Shown one piece after another: positions 1 to 11,497 of a stretch of DNA of 64,000 bases; within the stretch, counting starts at the first letter, position 1, and every line of letters begins with the position of its first letter. The position numbers were made by a program, and so were the translations under genes. This DNA comes from Coccinella septempunctata (taxonomy: Eukaryota; Arthropoda; Insecta; Coleoptera; Coccinellidae), in NCBI RefSeq assembly GCF_907165205.1, contig NC_058195.1, positions 1,612,001 through 1,676,000 on the forward strand. The letters are read 5' to 3'. Below the pieces are notes generated by a model. It saw nothing but the letters and a program-made list of their open reading frames with translations. It was not told the origin of the DNA and did no database searches.

Positions 1-3000
1 AGAGATTCTATTCATTAACACCGACGCCAGAAACAGAAACCTACGTATGGTTTTCCATTTGCTTTTTTCTTTTTCGGGTTTTCGAGCGTCGAGGGGAGGT
101 TTTTTCGAAAACTTCAAACCAGATTGCGATTTTTCTCGTTTTCAATTCCAAGGGTTCTCTTTTGGATTGTGCTGAAGATTTCACCCATGATAGGTATGTT
201 ATTTATCATCCATAATGATGAATTCCTACACAAGATAAATAAAAATACTCTCAGTCGTAATTTCACGGCAATTTCACTCCGCCATCCGTTGCCGCAGACC
301 CTCCCAAGCTCATACCTCGGCCAGAAGTCTCAATTCCGAACGTCTTTTCCGCCCATTAACGACCGGCCGTCCGTCATGCAGATTCGCGCGTACCATTACC
401 GTAACACGCCACGTATAATTCCGACGCGCAATTACAAGTTTCAACCACCTCGGAACCCCCCTTAAGTATATGTGGTTTGTGTCTGCGTGCCAGTGACTGG
501 CAGAAATCGGCGATGGGCAATTTTCGGACCACCCATACGGCCGGAGACGAGCCCGCGTGGGTTTTCCTCGAATGTCTCTGTTATATAGGCAGAGCCACTG
601 CGTAACGGACAGTATCTTAGACTTTAATCGCTTATCGCGAGATTAGATCGGATTGTGTCGCTTTTCGGCCTGGAAGGCGTTTGACAAAATGGTCCTCGGT
701 TTAAGTGGTTCCATTTCTCATCGGTACCGTCTTCATTTACTGGCAGTACGATGTTTAGGGTGGGGCCGGAATTCGTCTTTTACGGTCCGGTCTGGACGTA
801 AATCATTCCGGGTAGTTTTGAGCGTTTAAGTATCAATAAAACGGTACGAATAAATAAAAATCTGGTTGAGTGTCTGTTTGAGAGAGACCAAAAGCTATTC
901 GAGATTGATGGACAGCTTGAAACGTTTCATTGACGTTGACGTTTTTGGTCGCATCAAGGAAATTTCGAGATAAGATGTGAATAACTTCAATGATAAGGTT
1001 GTTGAAGTTTTAGATAGTTCTGTCGAAAGAGTTTGACAAAATTGTTTGAACTTCTTCTTTGGTAATTGATGGTGAAGGTTTTGCAGGGTAATGCAAATTT
1101 TCGAGTGTGATGTCAGGTGTCAATGTCAAGTCAACTGTCTACATTATTTTATTCTTCTTCTTATCTATTTGATGGTCTTCACTTCCTAGATAAATGAGTG
1201 TGTTATAGTTTTGCGATTTACAGGGTGTTGACTATGAATTTAGTTATTGCTCTGAAACAGGCCAAATCAAAAGATGGCATCTATCAAGAGGTAGTTCATT
1301 CATGATAACACAAAAATTTCATTTCCGAAAAAACCCTCATCAAAGATTGTTACTGAACTGTGTATGCTTTTGTTTTTACACGTTACATTACTTCAAGGCT
1401 AATTTATAGCAACCCAAACTGTGTCAGGACGTTGATATTACGTTAACAGATGTTCGATACTTCCGTTTCTTGTTAAACGAATAGATCTGCCGGTCCCATC
1501 AGCACGTGTCCACCGTGTATATCCCGTCCCAATTTCTCCGTCTCCGTCAGTTTTCATCCCCGAAGACGCCGCGTTTGTTCCCTATGAATTCCTCCTTTTA
1601 GACGGTGTTCAAGGGCGTCGCAAAGCGCCGATCAATCACTTAGCCATTTGCCCGATTTTAACATCCTGTCTCATCTGTCAATGCGGATGACGCGCGAACT
1701 TGACGGAAGCCGCGGCACAAAAGGGGGGGAATTTAAGCAGGAACAATGAGCATCTATGCTCCATTCACTTGCGTAAAAGCACTCGGTTGGCCGTGGAAAT
1801 TTGATAATATTGGTGAAACAAACATTTCGATTTGAATTTGGCCGACAATTCTCTGCTCGAAATGCAAAAGATATGATTTCCACCGAGGATTCCTGACATC
1901 CAGGAACGATCCCATAACTCTCGAACTATTCCTGCTGTTTATTTACACAGACATGGAGAGGATGTCGAGGTACACATCGGGCAGTGAGCTAGGCCCTAAA
2001 TCATTTATTATTAGAGTGTTCATTGAAGAATTCACGCATGGTAATTTTCAGTTAACCTCCGCGGCCAAATGGTCGGTTTATTTGAGAGTTTATTCGACGG
2101 ATATATAAATTACAAACTATGCGCATTCATCCATTCGCTCACTCTCTTCGCTTAAGATATTAACGGTGATGTGAAAAAATTCGAACAGATCGGGAGGAAG
2201 CGAGAGATTTAGCGGGTTTGACAGGGAAAATTGGAAATAGATTCTAAGTGACAACGTGACAAATGACACTATATTCTGTGGTTCAGGAATAAACAACCAG
2301 AAAAGAAAATTTTACGTGATTGTTGTTTGTACGCGACAAAAAAATGTCATTGTAAAAACGCTATACTTCACAGCCAATCGCATAAATCTACGGTAACACT
2401 TCCAACAAAGGCCGTCTCCCAGGACTAAATCAACAAAAACATCGTCTATGACCCCATATAAAATATTATTCCGCTTCATAAACTTCCTCTATGAATGCCT
2501 GTTAGCAAGGAAGTAAGTCCTTCAGTCTAATCTTTAAATCTATGGTTCTACATTCAATCTTACCGTGGCCGGAGCACAGAAAATAGAAAAGACCCGTTTC
2601 CTCCTGACAACGGGTCCCGTTGTCTGGATCGATGATCTACGCTCGTGAATTTTGAATGGAAGGATTTACCTTTATAACTTCCTTGTGTTGGCATTCCTCT
2701 GAATGAAATATTCCTGAATGGGATCAGGGTTTCGTCGTGTATAAGGGAATGGAGTGTGCATTGTGTTCTCGAGTAGCCTGTAGTGGAAAGTGGGCTGTCA
2801 TTTATTTTCGAACGGTTTAATACCTTGTTAACTATTTTGTTGTTGGGTGTATTGGGACGATGGTTGAACTTGCCCCATTTGTTGGGGTATTAGGAGCGTA
2901 ATGAGGCTGATTCTAGTGTCGTCAGAACAGATTGTAAACTTTTTAATGGGCCAGGATGTTCTTGGAACCACTAAACCGAACAACCGATTTACAATTGGCG

Positions 3001-6000
3001 GTAAAAAGATTTTCTTATTGTACTAATCCGAACTTTTCACTACCAAATTATAAGGGATATTCGAGTTTGCGAGAAAGTGGATGATATTCAACTTATAATT
3101 TGCCAGATTGTCGGTTAACCTTCCAGCTACACACATCCGGATTATTCCAGTGTTATCTCGACGTGCAGCAAGTGAACGCGGCGGTAAATCTTGGGCGGAA
3201 AACAAGCGGAAGAAGTGGAAACTTGGAAAACGTCTGTATCTTACCTCAGATTAGATTAGATCCATCTTTGCTGGAAGTTGTTCTGTTAATTCTGGAAACT
3301 TCTCGCTTTCTACCACCCCCCTAACTTCTACTCTCCGGTTTTCCCTTCGGCACAGTCCTGCGAGCCTAGAAAGCTGTTGTTTTCTGAGAAAACTTACCAT
3401 ATACAGAGCGCGCAATCATTCGATTCGTAATAGCTTCGAATATGAAACCAGTTCAACGGTAATAACAGAATATTCATCATCTAATCGGACAAATAGTATA
3501 TTCCCTAGCAGCGCGAGTTTGTAGTTTCGCAAACGTCGAGTGAAAACCGTATAAATAAGAATTATTATGGTTCGAAAACGGTCTGGAACTAACGCCGTAT
3601 TTTATAGCCGCCCGTTTTCGAAAAGAAGAAAAGTGCGCCATTGTCTCACTCCGCGAGCCCACTCGTCGGCATAGCTGCGCCTAATACGACCACGTGTGGT
3701 CGTCTTACAGCCCCATAACATTACAGAGTGATCCTCGTAACTCTCCGTACCATTTTCGTCGAAACGAAATATATAATAATAATAAAAGGTGTCGTAGCTT
3801 GATGGACCGACCTGATACTCGGATTTCTCGTACGCGAGGTGGGCGTAGCGCGTATTTGCATATCGCAAATCTCCCTTCTTCTCATTCGAAATGTATAAAT
3901 ATAAACGCGGGTACGGCGAAATTTATCTGTTTCCGCGACTTTTATTCAATTTCTGTATGAATTCGAACGCTTATCAGCGTCTGCGGATCGCCGTTGATTG
4001 GAATTTATGGATTATAGATAGGTTGCATCGAACAGGTGTAGTTGTATAGGTGGCGCCACGGGCCGTTCGAGTGGAATGAACTCCATTTTTTTTTTCGCGG
4101 ACGTTCTCTTCGGTCGAATGGGAGGCGTACTTATACAAGTCGCTTTCTTGGTCTAAATGCGCTGTTCTAGTTCCTGGCAATTTGTTCTAAGGCGCCGTAT
4201 AAAGTGAGGAAAGTTTATGCTAACGTGTTGATGAAATTCTTGTAGATAGCCTTGAATTCTTAATTTCAATTCGGACATGCCGATAGTTGGAAAAGAACAA
4301 GCGTCATCAACAAAAGCGCCAGATTTCAAAATACCCTTCCGACCCGCTCATTGAATTATTCCTTAATCTGCTAATGGCGCCTCGAATTTGTCACGGCATG
4401 TCGAACCTCTCGCAAAAGGACCGCCCATTTATCATATGACTCAAAATTCGATTAGGGCCCCGGCCCTTATATATCAACCGATTGAGGGATGAATATTTGA
4501 TGAGAGGACTTTTGAGGGACGAGGAGGTGGTCCGTTGGTTTAGGTGAAAGGGTTTCTCGGACGTCGTGCTGCTGGAAGTTGCCGCGACTGCAGTTTACGC
4601 CCGGGCGTAAAACGGCGTCCGAAAGTTCGGCGTAACGAGAGGCGTCCTCGACAGGAGACGCCTATAGAATATATTAAATTTGCGGATATGAGAAGATCGA
4701 AGATTCGATTTGGGTTTATTGAAAACGTTTTTGGTTCTGTCAATAGTTCTCTAATTGCATAATTTTTTTTCTCAAATCATTTTATGAGTCAGAAAATGCG
4801 AACTATATATATATATATTTCGAATTTTTCGGTTGAAATTTGCAGCGTTGTGTGCTTTTTCCGAAAAACCGAACGATAATTCGGCAAACAGAGCGCATGT
4901 ACAGAATGTTTTACATCCGGCCCAGACTGGATATTACATTAAACTCTTCAAAGGTCGCCGATATCGAATTACAACGTAACAATTTGTTAGCGAATGCAAA
5001 TTCGGTTTTGCCATTTTCGCAGTAAATCAATTCTCCGGGAAATTCGAACAAAAATCCGATTACTGGCCGTCGAATCTGATTACACTGGTATCATATCATT
5101 AACAATTAACCGGGATAAATGTTACAGCATTTTGCTGTATACTAAAACGCTGATTTGGCAATTTGCCACAGACGTGCCCCATTGGCTACTGTATGAATAT
5201 ATTTTTTTTGTTCGTTTATGGGAAATTAAATCTATTATCTAGTCGAAGTTAACAAAGGGAATGTGTGTAGAAAACAATGCTTATACGTGACTTCCTGAAA
5301 ACCATTCACAAAAATTCTGCAACAAGAGAAAGACAAACTTCAATATGTATATCCTGAACTGATTCGGAACGCGTCTAAAACTGAACCGGGTCTAAATTAA
5401 CCGGCCTCCACGAACATAAATCTGGGCTTTCAGATTAGATTTTTTCGTTGGATGCCAGTTTATATCAGACCCTCACTGTAAGCCCGGCACTGGCCAGGAC
5501 CACCTATCGACCCAAATCGAATTAGGCTCTACGTTTTGTTCATCTTCTATTTACGACTTTGCGATAACGGAAGGGTTAGAAGGGTGAAATTAAATAGGAA
5601 ATTAAAAATGACTAGTGTTGGTTATATAATGTGTTAAGGGAAGATAACTACTTAATTTATTTCATCATTTACTGTGGACCATATTCCCCTTAGCAGTTTG
5701 CTTGATTTTTTAGGATATGAATCAGAAAATTATGAATATTCAGTCATCAGTCATGAAGTTATTCGTTATTAACTCGAAAAGTGGACCTTCATAGGTACAA
5801 AACACGTCGAAATGGAGCTTGTTTTAAAAAATATTCGTTCTTCGTCGTGGATATGAGACATGAACACAAATTCGCAAAGACACTTTTGACCTAAACTACC
5901 GCACACCTCAATTACTCACACCCTCTGTAATCGTCGTAAAATTCACACAACACCAAAACGGGAACTGTGAGCAATAAAGTCGAAACACACGGTCTGTTGG

Positions 6001-6834
6001 GATATACGTCGGGTGACAATATGGCCACGTAGGTACGTGGAAATTGCGAAAAGTATAATTTTCAAACGATCCCCCGACAACGGGAGGCTAATATAATTCA
6101 TTAGGACAAACGTCGCCTGGGGGGCAGGCTTCAGGGATGCTGCTGCTACAACCCCTTCCGGCTTTTGCATATATATATGGCTACGAGGTAGACAAGTGTC
6201 GGTTATGCTTATGACTCCTAGTCCATATTCTGTCCCGTCCAATGAATGGCTCGAAGAGACGAAATTATTTAAGCATTTATATGTTCTTATTATTTAAAAT
6301 ATTTATGTTCGTTGTTACTACCAGTGACATATCTGACGTTGAATCGTTGGATATATAACTGTGAGTACCCTTATCTGAAGAATATAGCATATAAGGATCG
6401 ACCCACTTTCCGATAACTCACTTCTCTTATATACTTGTATATTCAGAAATTTGGGTAGAAAGCAGTCCGTACTGGTTGTTTAGCATAAATGTCGGTTAAC
6501 TCAGATTTTATGATCGTAAGGGATACGTTTTAATGCATCATATATTCCTTGCACCTCCGACGTGCAATTACATAAAACTTCGTTTCTTTTCAATCGGTAG
6601 CAGAAGACCCCAAATTAGGTATATACGAAAAAACCTAAGCTTCTGTGCGTTATCGTGCCATATGAAGGTACTCATACACATAAGAATTTTCGTTAGATTA
6701 GTGACGGATAAACCAGTATTGGCCGCCCTAGACCCTTCCCAATGTAGAATGTTGAATTCCAACAAATAATTTTTATCATAATTATCGCATATCTCCATGC
6801 AAAATATATTCTGAAAGAGTAACACTTCACAGGC
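1..6834. other. Gene-free AT-rich stretch
   Basis: No reading frame here has a recognisable domain, convincing splice structure or homology I can name. Open frames of up to about 100 codons occur on both strands (for example 5943-6242 minus) but look like chance. A short (TA)n run lies near 4807-4820 and a short ATA/ATT-rich run near 3773-3785. Parts may be regulatory or belong to a large intron; nothing in the sequence decides this. Confidence 0.6.
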
Positions 6835-8095
6835 CCACGCACCACGCTTCCCGGGCAGCCTTGACCCAGGCCCATGCCCCACGCTTACCTTAACCCATGC
6901 CCTCGCACCACGTTTCCCGGGCGACCTTGACCCATGCCCACGCACCACGCTTAGAGGGCAACCTTGACCCATGTCCACGCACCGACGTGGTGCGTGTGTC
7001 AAGGTTGCCCTCTGAGCGTGGTGCGTGGGCATGGGTCAAGGTCGCCCTGTAAGCGTGGCGCATGGGCATGGGTCAAGGTTGCCCGGAAAACGTGATGCGT
7101 GGGCCTGGTTCAAGGTTGCCCGGCAAACGTGGTGCGTGGGCATGGGTCAAGGTCGCCTGGGAAGCGTGGTACGTGGGCATGGGTCAAAGTTGCCCTGTGA
7201 GCGTGGTGCGTGGGCATGGGTCAAGGTCGCCCTGTAAGCTTGACGCATGGGCCCGGTTCAAGGTGGCCCTGTAAGAGTTTCCCGGGAGACATTGACCCAT
7301 GCCCACGCACCACGTTTGCCTGGCAACCTTGACCCATGCCCACGCACCACGTTTCCCGGGCGACCCTGACCCATGCCCACGCATCACGTTTTCCGGGCAA
7401 ACCTTACACATGCCTACGCACCACGTTTCCCGGGCAACCTTGACCCATGCCCAGGCACCACGTTTGCCGGCAACCTTGACCCACGCACCACGTTGATGCG
7501 TATGCATGGGTCAAGGTTGCCCTGTAAGCGTGGTGCGTGGGCATGGGTCAAGGTCGCCCTGTAAGCATGACGCATGGGCCCGGTTGAAGGTCGCCCTGTA
7601 AGAGTTTCCCGGGAGACCTTGACCCATGCCCACGCACCACGTCTGCCTGGCAACCTTGACCCATGCCCACGCACCACGTTTCCCGGGCAACCTTGACCCA
7701 TGCTCACGCACCACATTTGCCTGGCAACCTTGACCCATGCCCAGGCACCACGTTTGCCGGGCAACCTTGACCCACGCACCACTTTAGTGCCTGGACATGG
7801 GTCAAGGTTGTCCTGTAAGCGTCGTGCGTGGGCATGGGTCATGGTCTTCCTATAAGCGTGGCGCATGGGCCCCTGTCCAGTTTTACCCGGGAGACAATGA
7901 CCCATGCCCATGCACCGCCTTTGCCGGGCAACCTTGGCCCAGGCCCATGCCCCACGCTTACAGGGCGACCTTGACCCATGCCCACGCACTACGTTTGCCA
8001 GGCAACCTTGACCCATGCCCACGCATCACGTTTTCCCGGGCAACATTGACCCATGCCCACGCACCACGTTTGCCGGGCAACATTGACCATTGGAT
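6835..8095. repeat. 37-bp minisatellite with alternating unit orientation
   Basis: The array is built from a unit of about 37 bp containing CTTGACCCATGCCCACGCAC followed by CACGTTTGCCGGGCAAC or close variants. Units run on one strand for a few copies and then flip: minus-like at about 6837-6975, plus-like at 6985-7285, minus-like at 7290-7495, plus-like at 7500-7605, minus-like at 7615-7785, plus-like at 7795-7885, and minus-like at 7890-8090. The region is GC-rich compared with its flanks. Long open frames inside it (up to about 200 codons, rich in repeated Gly, His, Trp and Arg) are a by-product of repetition, not genes. Confidence 0.9.
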
Positions 8096-8096
8096 T

Positions 8097-8192
8097 CAAG
8101 TTACTGAAGATAGAGAAAACCATTCCATCGATAACCTGCAGATAGGTCATAGAAACGAAATTGGATGGTTTTCTCTATTTTCAGTAACTGAA
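8097..8192. repeat. Short inverted repeat (hairpin)
   Basis: AGTTACTGAAGATAGAGAAA near 8099 is answered by TTTCTCTATTTTCAGTAACT near 8170-8190, with about 50 bp between the arms. It directly abuts the right edge of the orientation-flipping minisatellite and may be the end of the same repeat unit or a decayed foldback element. Confidence 0.6.
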
Positions 8193-8579
8193 AGGCTATT
8201 GAAAACGGCCATAAGAGAAAATTTTTTGGTAGTATTATTTTCTGATAACGTTTCTGGATTTGGTTCTTTTGAAATAAATTAATTCTAGTGTCCTTTCCCA
8301 CAACTGAAAACGCATTTTTTTTCCAGTAACCCGATTCAACAAATTGTAGAACAAAATTTCCTGATGGAACTGTCGCACTACCCTTCGAGAAAAGTAGAGA
8401 ACTTTGGATCAGATCACACCACAGGGACCGAAAACGTCGAACGACAGAAATTAGAAAAAAAATTCGATTTCAAATTGTTATCTTTTTTCATTGTATGCTT
8501 AATTTTCAATAAATAAACCTTCGTAGTATCTATTTTCGTTTTTTTGTATACTTGAAAACACTCGAAATAATTTGGTGTG

Positions 8580-9125
8580 AGAAATTTACACTACAAAATC
8601 CGCATTTACGAAATTTTTTGTAAGTGTAAATTTCGTTCTCCGCGAAATTTTGTAAATGTAAATTTACAAAAGTTTCAAACCGTGGAAAACGAAATTTACA
8701 TTTACAAAAATTTTGGAAAATGAAATTTACATTTACAAAAATTTTGGAAAACGAAATTTACACTTACAAAAATCCAAATTTTTAAGTTTCTGTTTGTAAA
8801 TGTAAAATTTTTTGTAAATGTAAATTTCATTTTCCAAAATTTTTGTAAATGTAAATTTCATTTTCCAAATTTTTTTGTAAATGTAAATTTACAAAAGTGG
8901 AAATCGAAATTTACATTTACAAAAATGGTGAAAAACGAAATTTACACTTACAAATTTCACATTTATAAGAAAAATTCACACTTACAAAACAGAAACTTGT
9001 AAATTCGGGATTTTGTAAGTGTAAATTTCGTTTTTCACCATTTTTGTAAATGTAAATTTCGTTTTCCACTTTTGTAAATTTACATTTACAAAATTTCGTG
9101 GAGGATGAAATTTACACTTACAAAT
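8580..9125. repeat. AT-rich array of inverted 30-40-bp units
   Basis: Units carry GAAATTTACATTTACAAAAA or its reverse complement, separated by TTTTGGAAAA-like spacers. Blocks alternate in orientation, with dyad centres near 8790 and 8975, so each half can fold on the other. No coding potential. It resembles the neighbouring minisatellite in architecture but not in sequence. Confidence 0.85.
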
Positions 9126-10353
9126 CCACATTAGCGAAAAATACTGGAGAATGAAAATTTCGAGTCGTGAAAATAGAATTTATTCAAATTCAAAAAAAAA
9201 TTATACATTTTTTCAACCTTATACAATGACGTACAAAAAATTTGAAATTGAAAATTACACTTAAAATGATATGTTCTTATCGGACCATCCATAGTAAGAG
9301 TGAATGCAGTAACCTATTCCAAAAATAAAACATTTTTATTAATTCTAGACATTGTTTAGACCCCAAACTGCTCATCTTCAGGAATGGAATCACATTAATA
9401 GAGATGGAAGGCAAAAGTCTTGTAGAGATGGATGTCTTTCCTGAAGATGGGCTGTATTGGCTCGAATAATAAAAATAGTATGATCATCAAAGATTTTTTT
9501 TGAAGTAATAAATTCACGTTCACTAAAAATTCCTTGTTTCAGCTACTGACTGGACTTCTCTTGCTGTGCTTCTGAAAAAAAAAATTCATATTAATTCATA
9601 TTCTTCAGATGATTATGATACTTTATCAGATATCCGAATCAAGAATTTTTATTTATTACTTATTGCAAAAAGATCTAGCAGAATTTGAATTCAAAATTTA
9701 AATAGAACATGAGAAAAAAATTAAATTTTGAGTGGTTTTTCGTAGATCTCCCTGAATTATGGACGACCGTGAATTCATATTGTGAGACAACAATTTGCCT
9801 GCCCTGAACTGCTGTGGAACTGTTATCATTTTAGCTCGTAGAATACACATACAGACGACGTAGGACTTAAAACCTTTAAACTTTGGTTCTCCAATCGTTT
9901 TCTTTTAATTTCCTCGACTGCTAGGAACACCGAAGATTTATTTACAATTTCCTCCGTACAGGAACGACGTAGCTCTATATGCAGCGCACAGTGCGTCCAG
10001 AGAGGAAAGTTAAAGTTCTCCCCCCTTGATTTCCCGACTGCGATATTCGAGTCACGATCCTGGATGGGGCAGTTTACGCTTCTGGCAACGTTATTACACC
10101 CTGTGTATTCTTTCCGACGGTCGGTCGTCCCGAAGGGGAGAGGGCGGTGGTTTTTCTCAGGCGGAGGAAATCTCGTTTGGTCTCTAAGGATGGCGGCTCT
10201 CGAGGTTCCTATGAATTTATAAACAGGAAAAAAAGTTGAGTTTGAATTTTATATTCTAGAAAGGAAGGGTTAACTAGGGGAGGTGCGCGAAAAAAAAAAT
10301 ATCATTTGGATACGGGGGTCTGCGGAAATTTTCGTCTAGACCCACGTACGGAC
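9126..10353. other. No gene seen
   Basis: AT-rich unique sequence. No supported reading frame, RNA gene or clear repeat was found between the inverted array and the small MITE to the right. Confidence 0.5.
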
Positions 10354-10543
10354 AATAGGTCCTTTCATTTTCATAAAAAGTGTAGCACTACACCCGATTT
10401 GATTTACACCAGTGTAGAGGAAGTGTAGTTTATCTACACATAGCCAAAAGGAGATGTAGATAAACTACACCTCCCCTAAACTGGTGTAAATGCAATCAGC
10501 AAACGAATATTGAAATCTTTTTATGCAAACGAAAGGACCTATT
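10354..10543. mobile_element. 190-bp MITE with 27-bp terminal inverted repeats
   Basis: The left end AATAGGTCCTTTCATTTTCA and the right end GCAAACGAAAGGACCTATT are inverted copies over about 27 bp. The interior holds a second dyad, with GTGTAGTTTATCTACAC near 10425-10442 facing GTAGATAAACTACACC near 10457, so nearly the whole element can fold back. No coding capacity. The superfamily is uncertain because the target duplication is not clear. Confidence 0.7.
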
Positions 10544-10685
10544 ATATCGTAAAATTCGCTCAGACAGATAGCTGTGCTTCAAGATCCCAACCGTCATGAA
10601 CCGTCAGAAAGTTTAAAAAATTCCCTAACTATCCTTCTTCTTCCATAATTTCTCCCTCTTCTCACCGTACCACTGACCCATACAG

Positions 10686-10886
10686 ATGCCAGTCAACAAG
10701 CGACCATCCGCCAAAAAACCGACCCCTGAACAACCGGGCCGAGACCCTCAGAGGCAGCAGCCACTCTCGCTCTTCACGAGAGAGGTTTTCCTGCCCCACT
10801 TCGTGTTTCCGCACCGGAAGCTGCCGGGAAATGGAAGGAAATCGACGGAGCTGGAAACTTCATTTCCATCGCCCGAAGAGGAATAA
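10686..10886 (+). other. 66-codon open frame, doubtful
   Basis: An ATG-initiated frame rich in Pro, Arg, Lys and Glu. It has no hydrophobic core, no recognisable domain and no visible splice partners. It ends just left of the palindrome. It may be chance or part of a decayed element; I do not assign it a function. Confidence 0.12.
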
Positions 10887-10980
10887 TATATATGTACTAT
10901 GGGGATGGCTGTGCACACCAGAGGCTAAATTATTAAATAAATCAATCAGGAGTACTACGGTGTGAAATTTATTTATGTCA

Positions 10981-11026
10981 AAAACCAAGCGCTTTCGGTC
11001 TAAAACAAGACCATCATCAGGGTTTT
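10981..11026 (-). ncRNA. Hammerhead-like ribozyme motif, left arm
   Basis: This is the mirror copy of the motif described at 11388-11433, read on the minus strand, with the same core and stems. Both copies point outward from the palindrome centre. Confidence 0.55.
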
Positions 11027-11387
11027 CCCGTCTAGGAAACTATCGCAATTGTCGGCGAGTAAGTAAAGGCATCGGAACAATAAATCAGGTACATCCAAAA
11101 TGGTAAAACTAAAACTTCAGAAATATATAAAAATCATATCAACGACGCAATTAAGGGGATCATAAACAATCATAAGAATGACATAAATGTAGTAATGACA
11201 TGAATGATATTCATGTCATTACTACATTTATGTCATTCTTATGATTGTTTATGATCCCCTTAATTGCGTCGTTGATATGATTTTTATATATTTCTGAAGT
11301 TTTAGTTTTACCATTTTGGATGTACCTGATTTATTGTTCCGATGCCTTTACTTACTCGCCGACAATTGCGATAGTTTCCTAGACGGG

Positions 11388-11433
11388 AAAACCCTGATGA
11401 TGGTCTTGTTTTAGACCGAAAGCGCTTGGTTTT
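11388..11433 (+). ncRNA. Hammerhead-like ribozyme motif, right arm
   Basis: In order: stem I 5' strand AAAACC (11388-11393), core CTGATGA (11394-11400), stem II GGTCT with AGACC (11402-11406 and 11413-11417) and a 6-nt loop, GAAA (11418-11421), a self-complementary AGCGCT as minimal stem III (11421-11426), a T at the expected cleavage position (11427), and the stem I 3' strand GGTTTT (11428-11433), which pairs with AAAACC. One extra T (11401) between the core and stem II departs from the textbook consensus. Very short palindromic stem III is typical of Penelope-element hammerheads, which are thought to act as dimers. Activity is inferred, not shown. Confidence 0.6.
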
Positions 11434-11497
11434 TGACATAAATAAATTTCACACCGTAGTACTCCTGATTGATTTATTTAATAATATATATGTGTAC

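Larger units (their letters stand above)
10929..11485. mobile_element. Near-perfect 557-bp palindrome, Penelope-like terminus
   Basis: Two arms of about 277 bp (10929-11205 and 11209-11485) are reverse complements by eye without mismatches, separated by only 3 bp (centre 11207). Each arm carries a hammerhead-like motif (10981-11026 minus, 11388-11433 plus), a hallmark of the pseudo-LTRs of Penelope-like retroelements. AATAATATATATGT occurs at 10882-10895 and again at 11480-11493, which could be a target-site duplication; the left copy is then followed by about 30 bp of non-palindromic tail. No protein is encoded. An assembly or amplification artefact is possible for such a perfect palindrome. 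Confidence 0.75.

Noticed and set aside
7025..8022. Long overlapping open frames of up to 202 codons on both strands
   Set aside because: They run through the 37-bp minisatellite, translate into monotonous repeats in every frame, and change frame with unit orientation.
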